NCBI RefSeq assembly: GCF_900110555.1
Contig: NZ_FOEE01000013.1
Span: 1 to 64,000, forward strand
DNA length: 64,000 nucleotides
Direction: 5' to 3'
From: Trujillonella endophytica
GTDB lineage: Bacteria > Actinomycetota > Actinomycetes > Mycobacteriales > Geodermatophilaceae
Shown here: positions 27,065 through 37,167 of the stretch, piece after piece
Layout: each line of letters begins with the position of its first letter
Numbering within the stretch: position 1 is the stretch's first letter
Translations under genes and position numbers: made by a program
The notes under the pieces: model-generated
What the model was told of the DNA's origin: nothing
What the model saw: the letters and a program-made list of their open reading frames with translations, nothing else
Databases searched by the model: none

Positions 27065-28798
27065 TCAGGTGCCCGCGTACTCCCAGTGCCAGGGCTCCTC
27101 GCGCCCGTTGCCGGGATCGGCCCACGTCGGGTGCAGCCAGCCGAACCGGCCGGCGTTGGCGACCATCCACCGGTACTGGGGGCTGCCGAACCCGTCGATG
27201 CCCCCGCAGAGGTCCACCGCCAGCCCCCAGCCGTGATTGCTGGTGCCCGGCACCGCGGCCAGCGCGGGCTTCTGCCCGTAGAGGCGCACCTGGCCGGCGT
27301 AGGTCCGGTAGGAGTCGGTGATGCAGATCGGCGTTCCGAACGCGGCCGCGAACGCCGCGTCCATCGCGCGGTAGGACGCCGCCGCGTCGCAGCGCAGCGA
27401 GTGCGAGCCGACGCCGATCGGACACAGCGCGCTCGGCGGGATCAGGCCGTTGGGGTAGCCGCCCCACGACCGCGTGCCGTCGAAGCTCGGCGGGTGGACG
27501 GTGTTGCCGCACTCCACCCGCAGCGCGCCGGCAGTCGGGCCCGGCGCGGCCTCCGGTGGGCGCTGCCCCAGGCTCGGCCGGCCGATCAGCAGCGCCTGGT
27601 CCATCGGCAGCGAGCGGACGACGACCGCGCCCGCGCGCGCGTCCGCGGCCAGCATGGAGCGGGAGTCCAGGGCCAGCCCGACGTGGCCCAGCCCCGCCTC
27701 CGGCGTCCCCAGGAAGACGAGGTCGCCCGGCAGCACGTCCTCCCGGGCGATCGGCCGGGTCGTGGCGAACAGGCCGGCCTGGTCGGAGGGCAGTTCCGTC
27801 CCGGCCGCGCGGTAGGCCGACTGCACCAGCGAACCGCAGTCGAAGGATTCGGGCCCCGCCGTCCCCGGCGCGTACGGCAGGCCCAGCTGGTCCATGGCCG
27901 TGGTCACCGCGGTCAGGACCTCGCGCGGCAGCACGAGCAGGGACGTCGGCTGGCGGGGCAGCTGGGCGGCCCCGGCCTGCGCTCCTCCGGCGACCGAGCC
28001 GACCGGGACCAGGCCACCGGGCAGCCCGGCGACGGGGTCCAGCAGCTGCCCGGCCGGGGGCGCCGCGACCCCGGCCGCCACCAGCTCGTCCAGGTAGGCA
28101 CGCCAGTTGGCCGCCGTCTCCTGGTTGACCCGGACCTGCTCGGCCTGCAGCTGCGCCAGCTGGCGGTCCACGTCGCCCAGCGCCGCGTCCAGCTCGCTGG
28201 TCACGGCCGCCGCCGCGTCCTCCAGGGCCTGCACCTCGGCCGCCACCCGGTCGGCCCGCTCCTGCGCCTGGGCGAGGGCCGCGGCGGCGCGGTCCCGCTC
28301 GGCCACCACGGCCCGGCGTTGCCGCTCCGCCGCCGCCACCACCTCGGCGGCGTGGTCGTCGACGGCCTCGAGGTAGCCCATCGCCGCGACGACCTCCCCC
28401 GGGCTGCCGCCGGAGAGCAGCAGCGTCAGGGGGGTGAGGCCGCCGCCGTCGCGGTAGAGCGCCGAGGCGTACTCGGCGACGACCGCCTGGTGGTCGGCCA
28501 GCTCCCCCTCGACATCGGCGACCTGCGCCGCGGCCTGGTCGGCGGCGTCCCGCGCGGCCGTCAGGGCCTCCTGGGCGGCGACGACGTCGCCCTGCCGGGC
28601 CAGCAGGTCCGCCTGCACCTCCGCGGCCCGCCGCTGCAGCTCGTCGAGCGCGTCGCTGTCGAGCACCCCGGTGGTGCCGCCCGGCTGGTCGCTGGGGTCG
28701 GCCGCGGCCGGGCCGGCGAGGCCGACGACGGTCGCGGCGGCCGCCGCCACCAGCAGGATCGACGGACGACGGGCGCGCCACCGGGTGCGCGGGAGCAT
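27065..28798 (-). CDS. Secreted NlpC/P60 - VanY (LD-carboxypeptidase-like) fusion
   Basis: A 577-residue exported protein with three parts. A signal peptide (RRPSILLVAAAAATVVGLAGPAAA) leads into a coiled coil (about residues 35-250). A NlpC/P60 domain follows with FDCGSLVQSAY (Cys) and GHVGLAL (His). The C-terminus is a D-Ala-D-Ala/LD-carboxypeptidase (VanY) domain with SNHGWGLAVDLC (SxHxxGxAxD) and WHWEY. One protein therefore carries two different peptidoglycan peptidase folds. ATG at 28798 directly precedes the signal; a frame to 28948 adds no domain. Confidence 0.9.
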   Translation of the reverse strand: MLPRTRWRARRPSILLVAAAAATVVGLAGPAAADPSDQPGGTTGVLDSDALDELQRRAAEVQADLLARQGDVVAAQEALTAARDAADQAAAQVADVEGELADHQAVVAEYASALYRDGGGLTPLTLLLSGGSPGEVVAAMGYLEAVDDHAAEVVAAAERQRRAVVAERDRAAAALAQAQERADRVAAEVQALEDAAAAVTSELDAALGDVDRQLAQLQAEQVRVNQETAANWRAYLDELVAAGVAAPPAGQLLDPVAGLPGGLVPVGSVAGGAQAGAAQLPRQPTSLLVLPREVLTAVTTAMDQLGLPYAPGTAGPESFDCGSLVQSAYRAAGTELPSDQAGLFATTRPIAREDVLPGDLVFLGTPEAGLGHVGLALDSRSMLAADARAGAVVVRSLPMDQALLIGRPSLGQRPPEAAPGPTAGALRVECGNTVHPPSFDGTRSWGGYPNGLIPPSALCPIGVGSHSLRCDAAASYRAMDAAFAAAFGTPICITDSYRTYAGQVRLYGQKPALAAVPGTSNHGWGLAVDLCGGIDGFGSPQYRWMVANAGRFGWLHPTWADPGNGREEPWHWEYAGT

Positions 28799-29027
28799 CG
28801 ACCACCCTCTCGCCGGCGGGACCCCCGTGGTCCCCGACAGTGCATGGTGACCCGCTGCCCGCCGGCGCGCCACAGTGACCTGCGCGTTCCCTCGCGCGGG
28901 CGAACGGCGGGGCAACCGCGGGCGACCCACCGGCGGGCCCGCGGCCACGGGGCCACGCGCCGCGGCGTCCGGGAGCGGGGCGCGAGGGTCGTCGGCGTGG
29001 GTCCCGGAGACTGTCGGTGCCCCGACC

Positions 29028-29033
29028 TACCGT
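29028..29033 (+). promoter_or_regulatory. Leaderless -10 box of the DEDD nuclease (TACCGT)
   Basis: TACCGT ends 7 bases before the GTG at 29041, which is why that start was preferred over the GTG at 29017. Confidence 0.55.
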
Positions 29034-29040
29034 CCGCCGC

Positions 29041-30942
29041 GTGCCCCCCTCTCCCGCCGCGACGCCCGGCTGGGTCTCCGCGGCCGGGGCCCCGGGCGCG
29101 GGGCTCCCCCGGCCGACGCCGCGCTTCGACCCCGGCCCGCGCTACGTCCAGGGCACGATCGAGGAGCTGGGCACCCCGCTGGCGGAGGTCACCTTCGTGG
29201 TGGTCGACCTGGAGACAACCGGCGGCTCGCCGCGCGACAGCGCGATCACCGAGATCGGCGCCGTGAAGGTCCGCGGCGGCCACGTCCTCGGCGAGTTCCA
29301 GACGCTGGTCGACCCGGGCCGGGAGATCCCGCCCTACATCAGCGTGCTGACCGGCATCACCACGATGATGGTCGCCGCGGCACCCCGGATCGCCGCCGTC
29401 CTACCGAGCTTCCTCGAGTTCGCCCGCGGCGCGGTGCTCGTGGCCCACAACGCCCCCTTCGACCTGGGCTTCCTCAAGGCGGCCTGCGCCGAGAGCGGCA
29501 TCCCCTGGCCGGCCGCGGCCTCGGTCGACACCGCCGTCCTCGCGCGGCGGCTGCTCAGCCGCGACGAGGTGCCCAACTGCAAGCTGGCCACGCTCGCGCC
29601 GTACTTCTCGGCCGCCACCTCGCCGTGCCACCGCGCCCTGGACGACGCCCGCGCCACCGTCGACGTGCTGCACGGCCTGTTCGAGCGGCTGGGGCCGCTG
29701 GGCATCACCTCGCTCGAGGAGCTCACCGGGCTGACCCGGCGGGTGGACCCCGAGCGCCGCCGCAAGCGGCACCTGGCCGACGACGTCCCCGGGGGGCCGG
29801 GGGTCTACCTCTTCCGCGGCCCGAAGGACGAACCGCTCTACGTCGGGACGTCGAACGATCTCCGCAGCCGCGTCCGCAGCTACTTCACCGCCGGGGAGCA
29901 GCGCAGCCGGATCACGGAGATGGTCGCCCTCGCCCAGCGCGTCGAGGCGATCCCCTGCGCGCACGACCTCGAGGCCGCCGTCCGCGAGCTCCGGCTGATC
30001 GCCGAGCACAAGCCCCGCTACAACCGCCGGTCGCGCTTCCCCGAGCGGGCGCTGTGGATCCGGCTCACCGAGGAGGTCTTCCCGCGGCTGTCCGTCGTCC
30101 GGCGGGTGCGGCCCGGGGCGGGGGTCTTCCTCGGCCCGTTCCCCGACCGGCGGGCGGCCGACGCCGCGGCCGCCGCCATCCACGAGTCCCTGCCGCTGCG
30201 CCAGTGCACCTCGCGCCTATCGCTGAAGGTCCTGGGCGACGCGTGCGCCCTGGCCGGCATGGGCCGCTGCGGCGCGCCCTGCACCGGGGCGCAGTCGGCC
30301 GACGAGTACGGCGCGATCGCCGCGGTCCTGCGGGCCGCGGTCGCCGCCGACCCGGAGGCGCTGCTGACCCCGTTGCTCGAGCGGGTCGACCGGCTGGCCG
30401 CCGAGGAGCGCTTCGAGGACGCCGCGGTGCTGCGGGACCGGACCGCGGTCCTGGTGCGCGCCGTGCGCCGGCGGCAGCGGCTGGAGTCGCTGGCCGCGGT
30501 GCCGCAGCTGGTGATCGCCCGGCCAGACGGCGCGGGCGGCTGGCACCTGTCGGTCGTCCGCCGCGGTCGCCTGGTCGCGGCCGGCGGGGCGCCGCGCGTG
30601 GGGTCGGTGCGCCAGACGCTGGCCGGCCTGCTGGCCACGGCCGAGACGCCCCTGGGCCCGGACGGCGAGCTGGCCGCCACGGTCGACGAGACCGAGCTCG
30701 TGCTCCGCTGGATGGAGAAGCCGGGCACGCGGCTGGTGGAGGTCGACGGCACGCTGGCCTGCCCGGTCCCCGGCACCGGCTCCTACAGCGCGTTCCTCGA
30801 CCGGGTGGAGACCAGCCGCCGGGAGCGGGAGCCGTTCGCCGACGGCCGCTCCCTCGGTACCCGGGCCCGCCCGGAGCGGGTGTCCTCCGGGGCGCGCGGA
30901 GCGGGCGGCGCGGTGCCTCCCCGGCTAGCATCCCCGGCGTGA
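29041..30942 (+). CDS. DEDDh exonuclease - GIY-YIG (UvrC-like) nuclease fusion
   Basis: A 633-residue DNA-repair-type protein, like M. tuberculosis Rv2191. The N-terminal half is a DnaQ-like exonuclease: VVDLETTGG (Exo I), HNAPFDLGFL (Exo II) and HRALDDARAT (Exo III, DEDDh). Around residue 240 starts a GIY-YIG domain, GPGVYLFRGPKDEPLYVGTS, as in UvrC and Cho. The rest is like UvrC's Cys-rich and UvrB-binding regions (GRCGAPCTG). It may incise and trim damaged DNA. It is the same fusion found widely in actinobacteria. The GTG at 29017 is an alternative start with GGAGA nearby. Confidence 0.9.
   Translation: MPPSPAATPGWVSAAGAPGAGLPRPTPRFDPGPRYVQGTIEELGTPLAEVTFVVVDLETTGGSPRDSAITEIGAVKVRGGHVLGEFQTLVDPGREIPPYISVLTGITTMMVAAAPRIAAVLPSFLEFARGAVLVAHNAPFDLGFLKAACAESGIPWPAAASVDTAVLARRLLSRDEVPNCKLATLAPYFSAATSPCHRALDDARATVDVLHGLFERLGPLGITSLEELTGLTRRVDPERRRKRHLADDVPGGPGVYLFRGPKDEPLYVGTSNDLRSRVRSYFTAGEQRSRITEMVALAQRVEAIPCAHDLEAAVRELRLIAEHKPRYNRRSRFPERALWIRLTEEVFPRLSVVRRVRPGAGVFLGPFPDRRAADAAAAAIHESLPLRQCTSRLSLKVLGDACALAGMGRCGAPCTGAQSADEYGAIAAVLRAAVAADPEALLTPLLERVDRLAAEERFEDAAVLRDRTAVLVRAVRRRQRLESLAAVPQLVIARPDGAGGWHLSVVRRGRLVAAGGAPRVGSVRQTLAGLLATAETPLGPDGELAATVDETELVLRWMEKPGTRLVEVDGTLACPVPGTGSYSAFLDRVETSRREREPFADGRSLGTRARPERVSSGARGAGGAVPPRLASPA
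30926..30931 (+). promoter_or_regulatory. Internal leaderless -10 box of the AsnC-domain gene (TAGCAT)
   Basis: TAGCAT lies within the last codons of the nuclease gene and ends 7 bases before the GTG at 30939, so the small gene may also be transcribed alone. Confidence 0.5.
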
Positions 30943-31217
30943 TCACCGCCATCGTCATGATCGACGCGGCCACCGATGCCATCCCCGAGGTGGCCCAGGC
31001 CGTGGCCGACCTGGAGGGCGTGAGCGAGGTCTACTCGGTCGCGGGCGACACCGACCTGATCGCCGTCGTCCGGGTCCGGGAGTTCGAGCAGATCGCCGAG
31101 GTGATCGCCGGGCGGATCAGCAAGGTTCCCGGCGTCCTGGAGACCGACACCCACATCGCCTTCCGGTCCTACTCCCGGCACGACCTCGAGGCGGCCTTCG
31201 CCATCGGCCTGGAGTAG
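30939..31217 (+). CDS. Stand-alone Lrp/AsnC ligand-binding (RAM) domain
   Basis: A 92-residue protein that is only the effector-binding beta-alpha-beta domain of Lrp/AsnC regulators, without a helix-turn-helix. VITAIVMIDA, VYSVAGDTDLIAVVRV and VLETDTHIAF are the core strands. Such SraA/RAM-like proteins bind amino acids and form rings, and may tune full-length Lrp proteins. It overlaps the nuclease stop (GTGA) and converges with trpD, so an amino-acid link is plausible but inferred. Confidence 0.88.
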   Translation: MITAIVMIDAATDAIPEVAQAVADLEGVSEVYSVAGDTDLIAVVRVREFEQIAEVIAGRISKVPGVLETDTHIAFRSYSRHDLEAAFAIGLE

Positions 31218-31228
31218 GCCGACTCCGG

Positions 31229-32269
31229 TCAGTCGCGAGCGGCGCGGCTGACCGTCACCCAGCGGTCCAGCAGGGCGGCGGCGCGGCCGTCGTCCACCGC
31301 CGCGGCCGCGCGCTCCAGGCCCTTGGCCAGTGCCGCGCCGAGGTCTCCGTGCACACCGTCGAAGGCGGCGAGCGCGGCGGCCGCGTTGAGCAGGACGGCG
31401 TCGCGCACCGGCCCCTGCTCCCCACCGATCACCCGGCGGAAGACGTCGGCGTTGAAGGCCGGGTCGCCCCCGCGGAGCGCGTCCACGGACGAGGAGGCGA
31501 TGCCCAGCTCCGCGGGGTCGACCCGGCCCGGACGCACCGCGCCGTCGGCGACCACCCACACCGCCGACGTCGTCGCCGTCGTCAGCTCGTCCAGTCCGTC
31601 GTCGCCCCGGAACACCAGCGCGCGCGTGCCGCGCTCGGCGAGCACGTCGGCGAGCACGGGCGCCATCCGCGGATCGGCGCAGCCGATGGCCGCGGCCACC
31701 GGACGGGCCGGGTTGGCCAGCGGGCCCAGGAAGTTGAAGACCGTGCCGATGCCCATCTCCCGGCGCGGCGCCCCGGTGAAGCGGAAGCCGGGGTGGAAGA
31801 CCGGTGCGAAGAAGAAGCCGATCCCCGCCTCCGCCACGCAGCGGGCGACGGCGGGCGCCGGCAGGTCGATGACGACGCCGAGCGCCTCCAGCACGTCCGC
31901 CGCGCCGGAGGACGACGACGCCGCCCGGTTGCCGTGCTTGGCGACGGGCACGCCCGCGGCCGCGGTCACCACCGCGGCCATCGAGGAGATGTTGACGGTG
32001 TGCGCCCCGTCGCCGCCGGTGCCGACGATGTCGACGCACTCCACGGCCAGCTCCACCGGGGTGGCCCGGGCGACCATCGTGGCCGACAGGCCGGCCACCT
32101 CCGCCGCCGACTCGCCCTTGGCGCGCAGCGCGACGGCGAACGCAGCGATCTGGGCCGGGGTGGCCTCGCCGGCCATGATCTCCCGCATCGCCCAGGCCGC
32201 GTCGTCCTCGGGCAGGTCCTCGCGGGCCAGGAGCCGGGTGAGCAGCGCGGGCCAGGTCGGTGTGCCCAC
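31229..32269 (-). CDS. trpD: Anthranilate phosphoribosyltransferase
   Basis: A 346-residue enzyme of tryptophan synthesis that joins anthranilate and [17 protein letters not shown] binds [25 protein letters not shown] binds anthranilate and metal. It matches Rv2192c in strand and location. The GTG at 32269 is the first start after the upstream gene's stop, 5 bases away, so the two are cotranscribed. Other trp genes are not in the window; this detached trpD is usual in actinobacteria. Confidence 0.95.
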   Translation of the reverse strand: MGTPTWPALLTRLLAREDLPEDDAAWAMREIMAGEATPAQIAAFAVALRAKGESAAEVAGLSATMVARATPVELAVECVDIVGTGGDGAHTVNISSMAAVVTAAAGVPVAKHGNRAASSSSGAADVLEALGVVIDLPAPAVARCVAEAGIGFFFAPVFHPGFRFTGAPRREMGIGTVFNFLGPLANPARPVAAAIGCADPRMAPVLADVLAERGTRALVFRGDDGLDELTTATTSAVWVVADGAVRPGRVDPAELGIASSSVDALRGGDPAFNADVFRRVIGGEQGPVRDAVLLNAAAALAAFDGVHGDLGAALAKGLERAAAAVDDGRAAALLDRWVTVSRAARD

Positions 32270-32274
32270 GGCGC

Positions 32275-32706
32275 TCAGGGCCCGACGGCGGGCACGCCGA
32301 CGCCGGCGCGCAGCACCTCGGCGACCACGCGTGGCGCGGTCAGCGCGTCGAGGGGGAACGGGAGGGTGGCGTCGGCCTCGGACCAGTGGGCGAGCCAGCG
32401 GTCGGACTGGCGCGCGATGAGCAGGCACAGCGCCGGGCAGTCCGCGACCTCGAGCCGCAACTGCCGCGCCACGGCCATGCCGCCGGTGGGCTGCGCCTCG
32501 CCGTCGAGGATGCAGAGGTCGATGCCGCCCTCGTCCACCGCCGCGGCGACGTCCTCCCCCGTCTCGCACTCGACCCACGTCAACGGACCGACGTCGGCCG
32601 CGGGGTGGCGACCCACCGCGGTGCGGACGGCCTGCCGCACCTCGGGCCGGGAGCTGTAGACCAGAACGGTGGCCGGCACGGCCACGCCGGCTGCGGTGGA
32701 ACTCAC
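32275..32706 (-). CDS. Receiver-like (pseudo-receiver) protein upstream of trpD
   Basis: A 143-residue protein with a CheY-like alternation: [18 protein letters not shown], then LCILDGEA with the phospho-acceptor-like Asp, and [10 protein letters not shown] for the Thr/Ser strand. The acidic pair that binds Mg2+ in true receivers is replaced by SS in VYSSRPEVR, and there is no output domain. I infer a phosphorylation-independent pseudo-receiver. The GTG at 32706 has a leaderless -10. It heads a two-gene operon with trpD. Confidence 0.75.
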   Translation of the reverse strand: MSSTAAGVAVPATVLVYSSRPEVRQAVRTAVGRHPAADVGPLTWVECETGEDVAAAVDEGGIDLCILDGEAQPTGGMAVARQLRLEVADCPALCLLIARQSDRWLAHWSEADATLPFPLDALTAPRVVAEVLRAGVGVPAVGP

Positions 32707-32713
32707 GCCCGGG

Positions 32714-32719
32714 AGCCTA
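32714..32719 (-). promoter_or_regulatory. Leaderless -10 box of the receiver-trpD operon (TAGGCT)
   Basis: TAGGCT ends 7 bases before the GTG at 32706. Confidence 0.6.
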
Positions 32720-32822
32720 GTGCCCGCGGCGGGGCACCCGGGGCCCTCCGGCCCGTATCTCGACCCGGTCACGGCGCCGCCACGCCCAGCGACCCACGGT
32801 CGTCCTCGTCGACACGCGATGC

Positions 32823-32828
32823 CATGAT
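32823..32828 (+). promoter_or_regulatory. Candidate leaderless -10 box of ctaE (CATGAT)
   Basis: CATGAT ends 6 bases before the GTG at 32835; the first base departs from TANNNT. Confidence 0.4.
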
Positions 32829-32834
32829 GGCCGG

Positions 32835-33446
32835 GTGACAACGGCTCCCGTCGCGAGCGGCACCTTCGACACCTCGCGGGTCCACTCCCTGACCCGACCG
32901 AACATGGTCAGCGTCGGCACGATCGTCTGGCTCTCCAGCGAGTTGATGTTCTTCGCCGGCCTGTTCGCCATGTACTTCACCGCGCGGGCGCGCGCCGAGG
33001 AGGGATGGCCCCCGGAGCCCACCGAACTGAACCTGCCGTACGCGCTCGTCTTCACGACGATCCTGGTCGCGTCGTCGATCACCTGCCAGCTAGGCGTCTT
33101 CGCCGCGGAGCAGGGCAACGTCTACGGCCTGCGCCGGTGGTTCTCCATCACCTTCGTGATGGGCCTCATCTTCGTGCTGGGCCAGGGCTTCGAGTACCTC
33201 GAGCTCGTCGAGCACGGAACGAAGATCAACACGAGCACCTACGGGTCCGTCTTCTTCCTCACGACCGGGTTCCACGGGTTGCACGTGATCGGCGGGCTGA
33301 TCGCCTTCATCTACCTGCTCATCCGGTCCACGATGGGCCGTTTCACGCCGGCACAGGCGACCTCGGCGATCGTGGTCTCCTACTACTGGCACTTCGTCGA
33401 CGTCGTGTGGATCGGGCTCTTCGCCACGATCTACCTGATCCGCTAG
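32835..33446 (+). CDS. ctaE: Cytochrome c oxidase subunit III
   Basis: A 203-residue membrane protein with five hydrophobic segments, the usual actinobacterial length (Rv2193). [15 protein letters not shown] and [14 protein letters not shown] are the conserved end of subunit III. It is part of the aa3 oxidase that, in actinobacteria, forms a supercomplex with the bcc complex encoded immediately downstream. Seven bases separate it from qcrC, so ctaE-qcrCAB is one operon. Confidence 0.96.
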   Translation: MTTAPVASGTFDTSRVHSLTRPNMVSVGTIVWLSSELMFFAGLFAMYFTARARAEEGWPPEPTELNLPYALVFTTILVASSITCQLGVFAAEQGNVYGLRRWFSITFVMGLIFVLGQGFEYLELVEHGTKINTSTYGSVFFLTTGFHGLHVIGGLIAFIYLLIRSTMGRFTPAQATSAIVVSYYWHFVDVVWIGLFATIYLIR

Positions 33447-33453
33447 GGAACCG

Positions 33454-34341
33454 GTGTCCACCACGAACCCGCAGTCCGACGCCCAGCCCGACGACGTGCC
33501 GCGTCGCGCGCGCTCCCGCCGGACCCGCCCCACCGAGGGCACCCCCGCCGCCGCGGCTCGCTCGCGCCGGCTGTCCAAGGCACGTCGCCGGGTCGCCAAC
33601 GTCGCCGGCCTGATGGCCGCGCTGGTGCTCACCGGCGCGCTGTACTCGACCCTGGCCCCCGCCCACGCGGACGAGGTCGGCGCCGCCGGCGACCCCGACT
33701 ACGACGCCGGGCAGGAGATCTACGAGAACAGCTGCATCTCCTGCCACGGGTCGAACCTCGAGGGCGTCGACGGGCGCGGCCCGTCGCTCATCGGCGTCGG
33801 CGGGGCGGCCGTCTACTTCCAGGTGCACACCGGCCGCATGCCGCTGGTGCGCCAGGGCGAGCAGGCCGCGGACAAGCCGGTCGTGTTCAGCGACGAGGAG
33901 ATCGACCAGCTGGTCACCTACGTGCAGGCCAACGGCGGCGGCCCCGCCGTGCCGAGCGACGAGGTGGCGAGCAGCGACGGCGACCTCGCCCTCGGCGGCG
34001 AGCTGTTCCGGCTCAACTGCGCGTCCTGCCACAACTTCGTCGGTGAGGGCGGCGCGCTGTCCTCGGGCAAGTACGCCCCCTCGCTGCACAATGCCGACGA
34101 CCTCGAGATCTACACCGCGATGCTCAGCGGGCCGGAGAACATGCCGGTCTTCGGTGACAACCAGCTCTCCCCCGAGGAGAAGCGGGCGATCATCAACTAC
34201 ATCCAGACCGTCAAGGAGATGCCCGACCCGGGCGGCGCGGGCATCGGTCGCACCGGCCCCGTGGCCGAGGGCCTGGTCATCTGGCTGGTCGGGATGAGCG
34301 CCCTGATGTTCGGGATCTTCTGGATGGGGAGCAAGGCGTGA
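33454..34341 (+). CDS. qcrC: Cytochrome bc1 complex diheme cytochrome c
   Basis: A 295-residue diheme cytochrome. A basic N-terminus and a hydrophobic signal/anchor (VAGLMAALVLTGALYSTL) precede two heme-binding CXXCH motifs, CISCH and CASCH; a C-terminal helix (GLVIWLVGMSALMFGIFWMG) anchors it. The diheme design replaces a separate cytochrome c and passes electrons straight to the aa3 oxidase, as in Rv2194. The GTG at 33454 follows AGGGAA. Its stop overlaps the qcrA start. Confidence 0.96.
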   Translation: MSTTNPQSDAQPDDVPRRARSRRTRPTEGTPAAAARSRRLSKARRRVANVAGLMAALVLTGALYSTLAPAHADEVGAAGDPDYDAGQEIYENSCISCHGSNLEGVDGRGPSLIGVGGAAVYFQVHTGRMPLVRQGEQAADKPVVFSDEEIDQLVTYVQANGGGPAVPSDEVASSDGDLALGGELFRLNCASCHNFVGEGGALSSGKYAPSLHNADDLEIYTAMLSGPENMPVFGDNQLSPEEKRAIINYIQTVKEMPDPGGAGIGRTGPVAEGLVIWLVGMSALMFGIFWMGSKA

Positions 34342-35450
34342 CCACGCACGACACCCGCCCCGGCTCGACCGGGGGCGCGGACACCGCCGGTCCCCTGCAC
34401 GGCGGGCCGGACGACGAGTACACCCCGGAGCAGCTCGCGGCGATGCCGCGGGAGGACCTGGACCGCCTGGGCGCCCGCTACGACGGCGTCGAGGTGCTGC
34501 ACGTCGAGCCCGGACCGGAGCCGGGTTCCGCGCTCGAGCGCCGCTATGTCCGCCAGATCGGTGCCGTGTTCGCCCTGGCCGGGCTGGCCGCCTTCGGCTT
34601 CGTGGTCGTCTACCTCGGCTCGGGCTGGTTCCTCCCCGACTGGGAGTGGACCATCGACAGCGGCACCTGGAGCACGCTGTTCACCCCGCTGCTCGGTGCG
34701 CTGATGGGCCTGTCGCTCATCCTCGTCGGGCTCGGGATGGTGCTGTACGCACGCAAGCTGCTCCCTCACGAGACCGCGGTGCAGGACAAGCACGACGGCT
34801 CGCACTTCGACCGGGTCACCACCGGTGCCACGCTGGTCGGCGGTCTGCACAACAGCGGTCTGGCACGGCGCAAGCTCATCACCCGCTCACTGGCCTTCAT
34901 GGGCGGTGGCCTCGGCCTGATGCTGCTGCTCCCGCTGGGCGGCATGATCAAGAACCCGAACACCGGCAACCCGCTCGGCCGCACCTCCTGGGCCGAGGGC
35001 GTCCGGCTGCTCCGCGACGACGGCACCCCGATCCGCCCCGGCGACCAGGTCGCCGGCTCGCTCGAGACCGTGTTCCCGGCCGTGCCCGGCGGCAACCGCC
35101 AGGCCGACGCCGCCACCATGCTCATCCGGCTGCGTCCGGAGCAGGTGGCCGAGTCGGACCCGCGCGCGGGCCAGGCCGACTTCGGCTACGGCGACTACGT
35201 GGCCTACTCCAAGATCTGCACGCACGCCGGCTGCCCGGTGTCGCTGTACGAGCAGGAGACCAGCCGCATCCTGTGCCCCTGCCACCAGTCGCAGTTCGAC
35301 GTCACGCAGGGCGCCAAGCCGGTCTTCGGCCCGGCCACGCGGTCGCTGCCTCAGCTCCCCCTGGCGGTCGACGACGAGGGCTACTTCGTGGCGCGCAGCG
35401 ACTACATTGAGGCCGTGGGCCCGACCTACTGGAACCGGGAGCGCATCTGA
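34338..35450 (+). CDS. qcrA: Cytochrome bc1 complex Rieske iron-sulfur subunit
   Basis: A 370-residue Rieske protein. Three N-terminal membrane segments, typical of actinobacteria, precede the periplasmic Rieske domain with CTHAGCP and CPCHQSQFD, the two Cys-X-His cluster boxes. It takes electrons from menaquinol and gives them to QcrC. GTGA overlaps qcrC, and its TGA shares an A with the qcrB ATG. Confidence 0.96.
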   Translation: MTTHDTRPGSTGGADTAGPLHGGPDDEYTPEQLAAMPREDLDRLGARYDGVEVLHVEPGPEPGSALERRYVRQIGAVFALAGLAAFGFVVVYLGSGWFLPDWEWTIDSGTWSTLFTPLLGALMGLSLILVGLGMVLYARKLLPHETAVQDKHDGSHFDRVTTGATLVGGLHNSGLARRKLITRSLAFMGGGLGLMLLLPLGGMIKNPNTGNPLGRTSWAEGVRLLRDDGTPIRPGDQVAGSLETVFPAVPGGNRQADAATMLIRLRPEQVAESDPRAGQADFGYGDYVAYSKICTHAGCPVSLYEQETSRILCPCHQSQFDVTQGAKPVFGPATRSLPQLPLAVDDEGYFVARSDYIEAVGPTYWNRERI

Positions 35451-37111
35451 TGGCTCGAACCGCCACGGCGCCCGGCGCCCCGACCACCCGGCTCGGCAAG
35501 GCCGCGCACGAGATCGACGACCGGCTGATCGTCGCCGGCCCGCTGCGCCGGACGCTGAACAAGGTCTTCCCCGATCACTGGTCGTTCCTGCTCGGCGAGA
35601 TCGCGATGTACGCGTTCATCGTCCTGCTGCTGTCGGGCACCTACCTGACGTTCTTCTTCGACCCGTCGATGCGCGAGGTCACCTACGAGGGCAGCTACGC
35701 GCCGCTGCGCGGTGTCGAGATGTCCGCGGCGTACGACTCGGCGCTCGACCTGTCGTTCGACGTCCGCGGCGGCCTCTTCATGCGGCAGGTCCACCACTGG
35801 GCGGCCCTGCTGTTCGTGGCGGCGATCATCGTCCACCTGCTGCGCATCTTCTTCACCGGCGCGTTCCGCCGGCCGCGCGAGACGAACTGGCTCATCGGCG
35901 TCACCCTGATGGTCCTGGCCCTGCTCGAGGGCGCGACCGGCTACACCCTCCCCGACGACCTCCTGTCGGGCACCGGGCTCCGGATCATCAGCGCGATCAT
36001 CCTGGCGATCCCCGTGCTCGGCACCTGGGCGCACTTCGCCGTCTTCGGGGGGGACTTCCCGGGTGAGCTGATCATCGGGCGGTTCTACATCGTCCACGTG
36101 CTGCTGATCCCCGCGATCCTGCTCGCCCTGATCGCGGTCCACCTGCTGATCCTGGTGAAGCAGAAGCACACCCAGTTCCCCGGCCCGGGCCGGACCGAGC
36201 ACAACGTGGTCGGCAACCGCCTCTTCCCCACCTTCGCGGCCAAGGCCGGTGGACTGTTCTTCATCGTGTTCGGCGTCATCGCCGCGCTCGGTGGGCTCGT
36301 CCAGATCAACCCCATCTGGCTGTGGGGCCCGTACAACCCGGCGCAGGTGTCGGCTGCCTCGCAGCCGGACTGGTACATCATGTTCCTCGACGGGTCGACC
36401 CGGCTCTTCCCGGCCTGGGACATCAACCTGCCCGGCAACTACACGATCCCGGCGCTGTTCTGGCCGACGCTCGTGCTGCCGGGCATCCTGTTCACGCTGC
36501 TCGCGCTGTACCCGATGATCGAGCGCAAGCTCACCGGGGACACGGCCTCGCACCACCTGCTGCAGCGGCCCCGCGACGTGCCGGTGCGGACCTCGCTCGG
36601 CGCCATGGCGTTGACGTTCTACCTGCTGCTCATCATCTCCGGCGGCAACGACGTCCTCGCGGACAAGTTCTCGATCAGCCTGAACGCGATGACCTGGGTC
36701 GGCCGGCTCGGGCTGATCGTCCTGCCGCCGCTGGCCTACGCGTTCACCTACCGCGTGTGCCTGGGGCTGCAGAAGCACGACCGCGAGGTGCTCGAGCACG
36801 GCATCGAGACGGGTGTCATCCGTCGCCTGCCGCACGGTGAGTTCATCGAGGTCCACCAGCCCCTCGGCCCGGTCGACGAGCACGGCCACGGTCAGCTCGC
36901 CTACGGCGGGGCGCCGGTGCCGAAGCGGATGAACCAGATCGGTGGCGCCCGTCGCGCGATCCGCGGGTTCTTCACCCCGATCGAGGAGCCCGCGCAGGTC
37001 GAGCTCGAGCAGCAGCGCGAGGAGCGCGGCGTGGCGAGCGCGGAGGCCCGCGAGCTCACCGGCTCGGGTCGCCCGTCCGAGGGCGGCAAGCCGCAGGAGC
37101 CGCGCGACTGA
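35450..37111 (+). CDS. qcrB: Cytochrome bc1 complex cytochrome b subunit
   Basis: A 553-residue diheme cytochrome b with about eight membrane helices and a charged C-terminal tail of some 100 residues. Heme histidines lie in [20 protein letters not shown] and [26 protein letters not shown] is the actinobacterial form of the PEWY loop at the quinol-oxidation site, which is the binding region of imidazopyridine inhibitors in mycobacteria. It is last in the operon, followed by a strong terminator. Confidence 0.96.
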   Translation: MARTATAPGAPTTRLGKAAHEIDDRLIVAGPLRRTLNKVFPDHWSFLLGEIAMYAFIVLLLSGTYLTFFFDPSMREVTYEGSYAPLRGVEMSAAYDSALDLSFDVRGGLFMRQVHHWAALLFVAAIIVHLLRIFFTGAFRRPRETNWLIGVTLMVLALLEGATGYTLPDDLLSGTGLRIISAIILAIPVLGTWAHFAVFGGDFPGELIIGRFYIVHVLLIPAILLALIAVHLLILVKQKHTQFPGPGRTEHNVVGNRLFPTFAAKAGGLFFIVFGVIAALGGLVQINPIWLWGPYNPAQVSAASQPDWYIMFLDGSTRLFPAWDINLPGNYTIPALFWPTLVLPGILFTLLALYPMIERKLTGDTASHHLLQRPRDVPVRTSLGAMALTFYLLLIISGGNDVLADKFSISLNAMTWVGRLGLIVLPPLAYAFTYRVCLGLQKHDREVLEHGIETGVIRRLPHGEFIEVHQPLGPVDEHGHGQLAYGGAPVPKRMNQIGGARRAIRGFFTPIEEPAQVELEQQREERGVASAEARELTGSGRPSEGGKPQEPRD

Positions 37112-37127
37112 CCCCAGCTCCGGCTGA

Positions 37128-37167
37128 CGACAGGGCCCGGTGGACATCCGTCCACCGGGCCCTGTCG
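37128..37167 (+). terminator. Terminator of the ctaE-qcrCAB operon
   Basis: A perfect 18-bp stem with loop ATCC starts 16 bases after the qcrB stop. Confidence 0.85.

Noticed and set aside
29017-29040. Upstream GTG start for the DEDD nuclease at 29017
   Set aside because: GGAGA lies nearby, but TACCGT at leaderless distance from 29041 and the non-conserved extra residues favour 29041.
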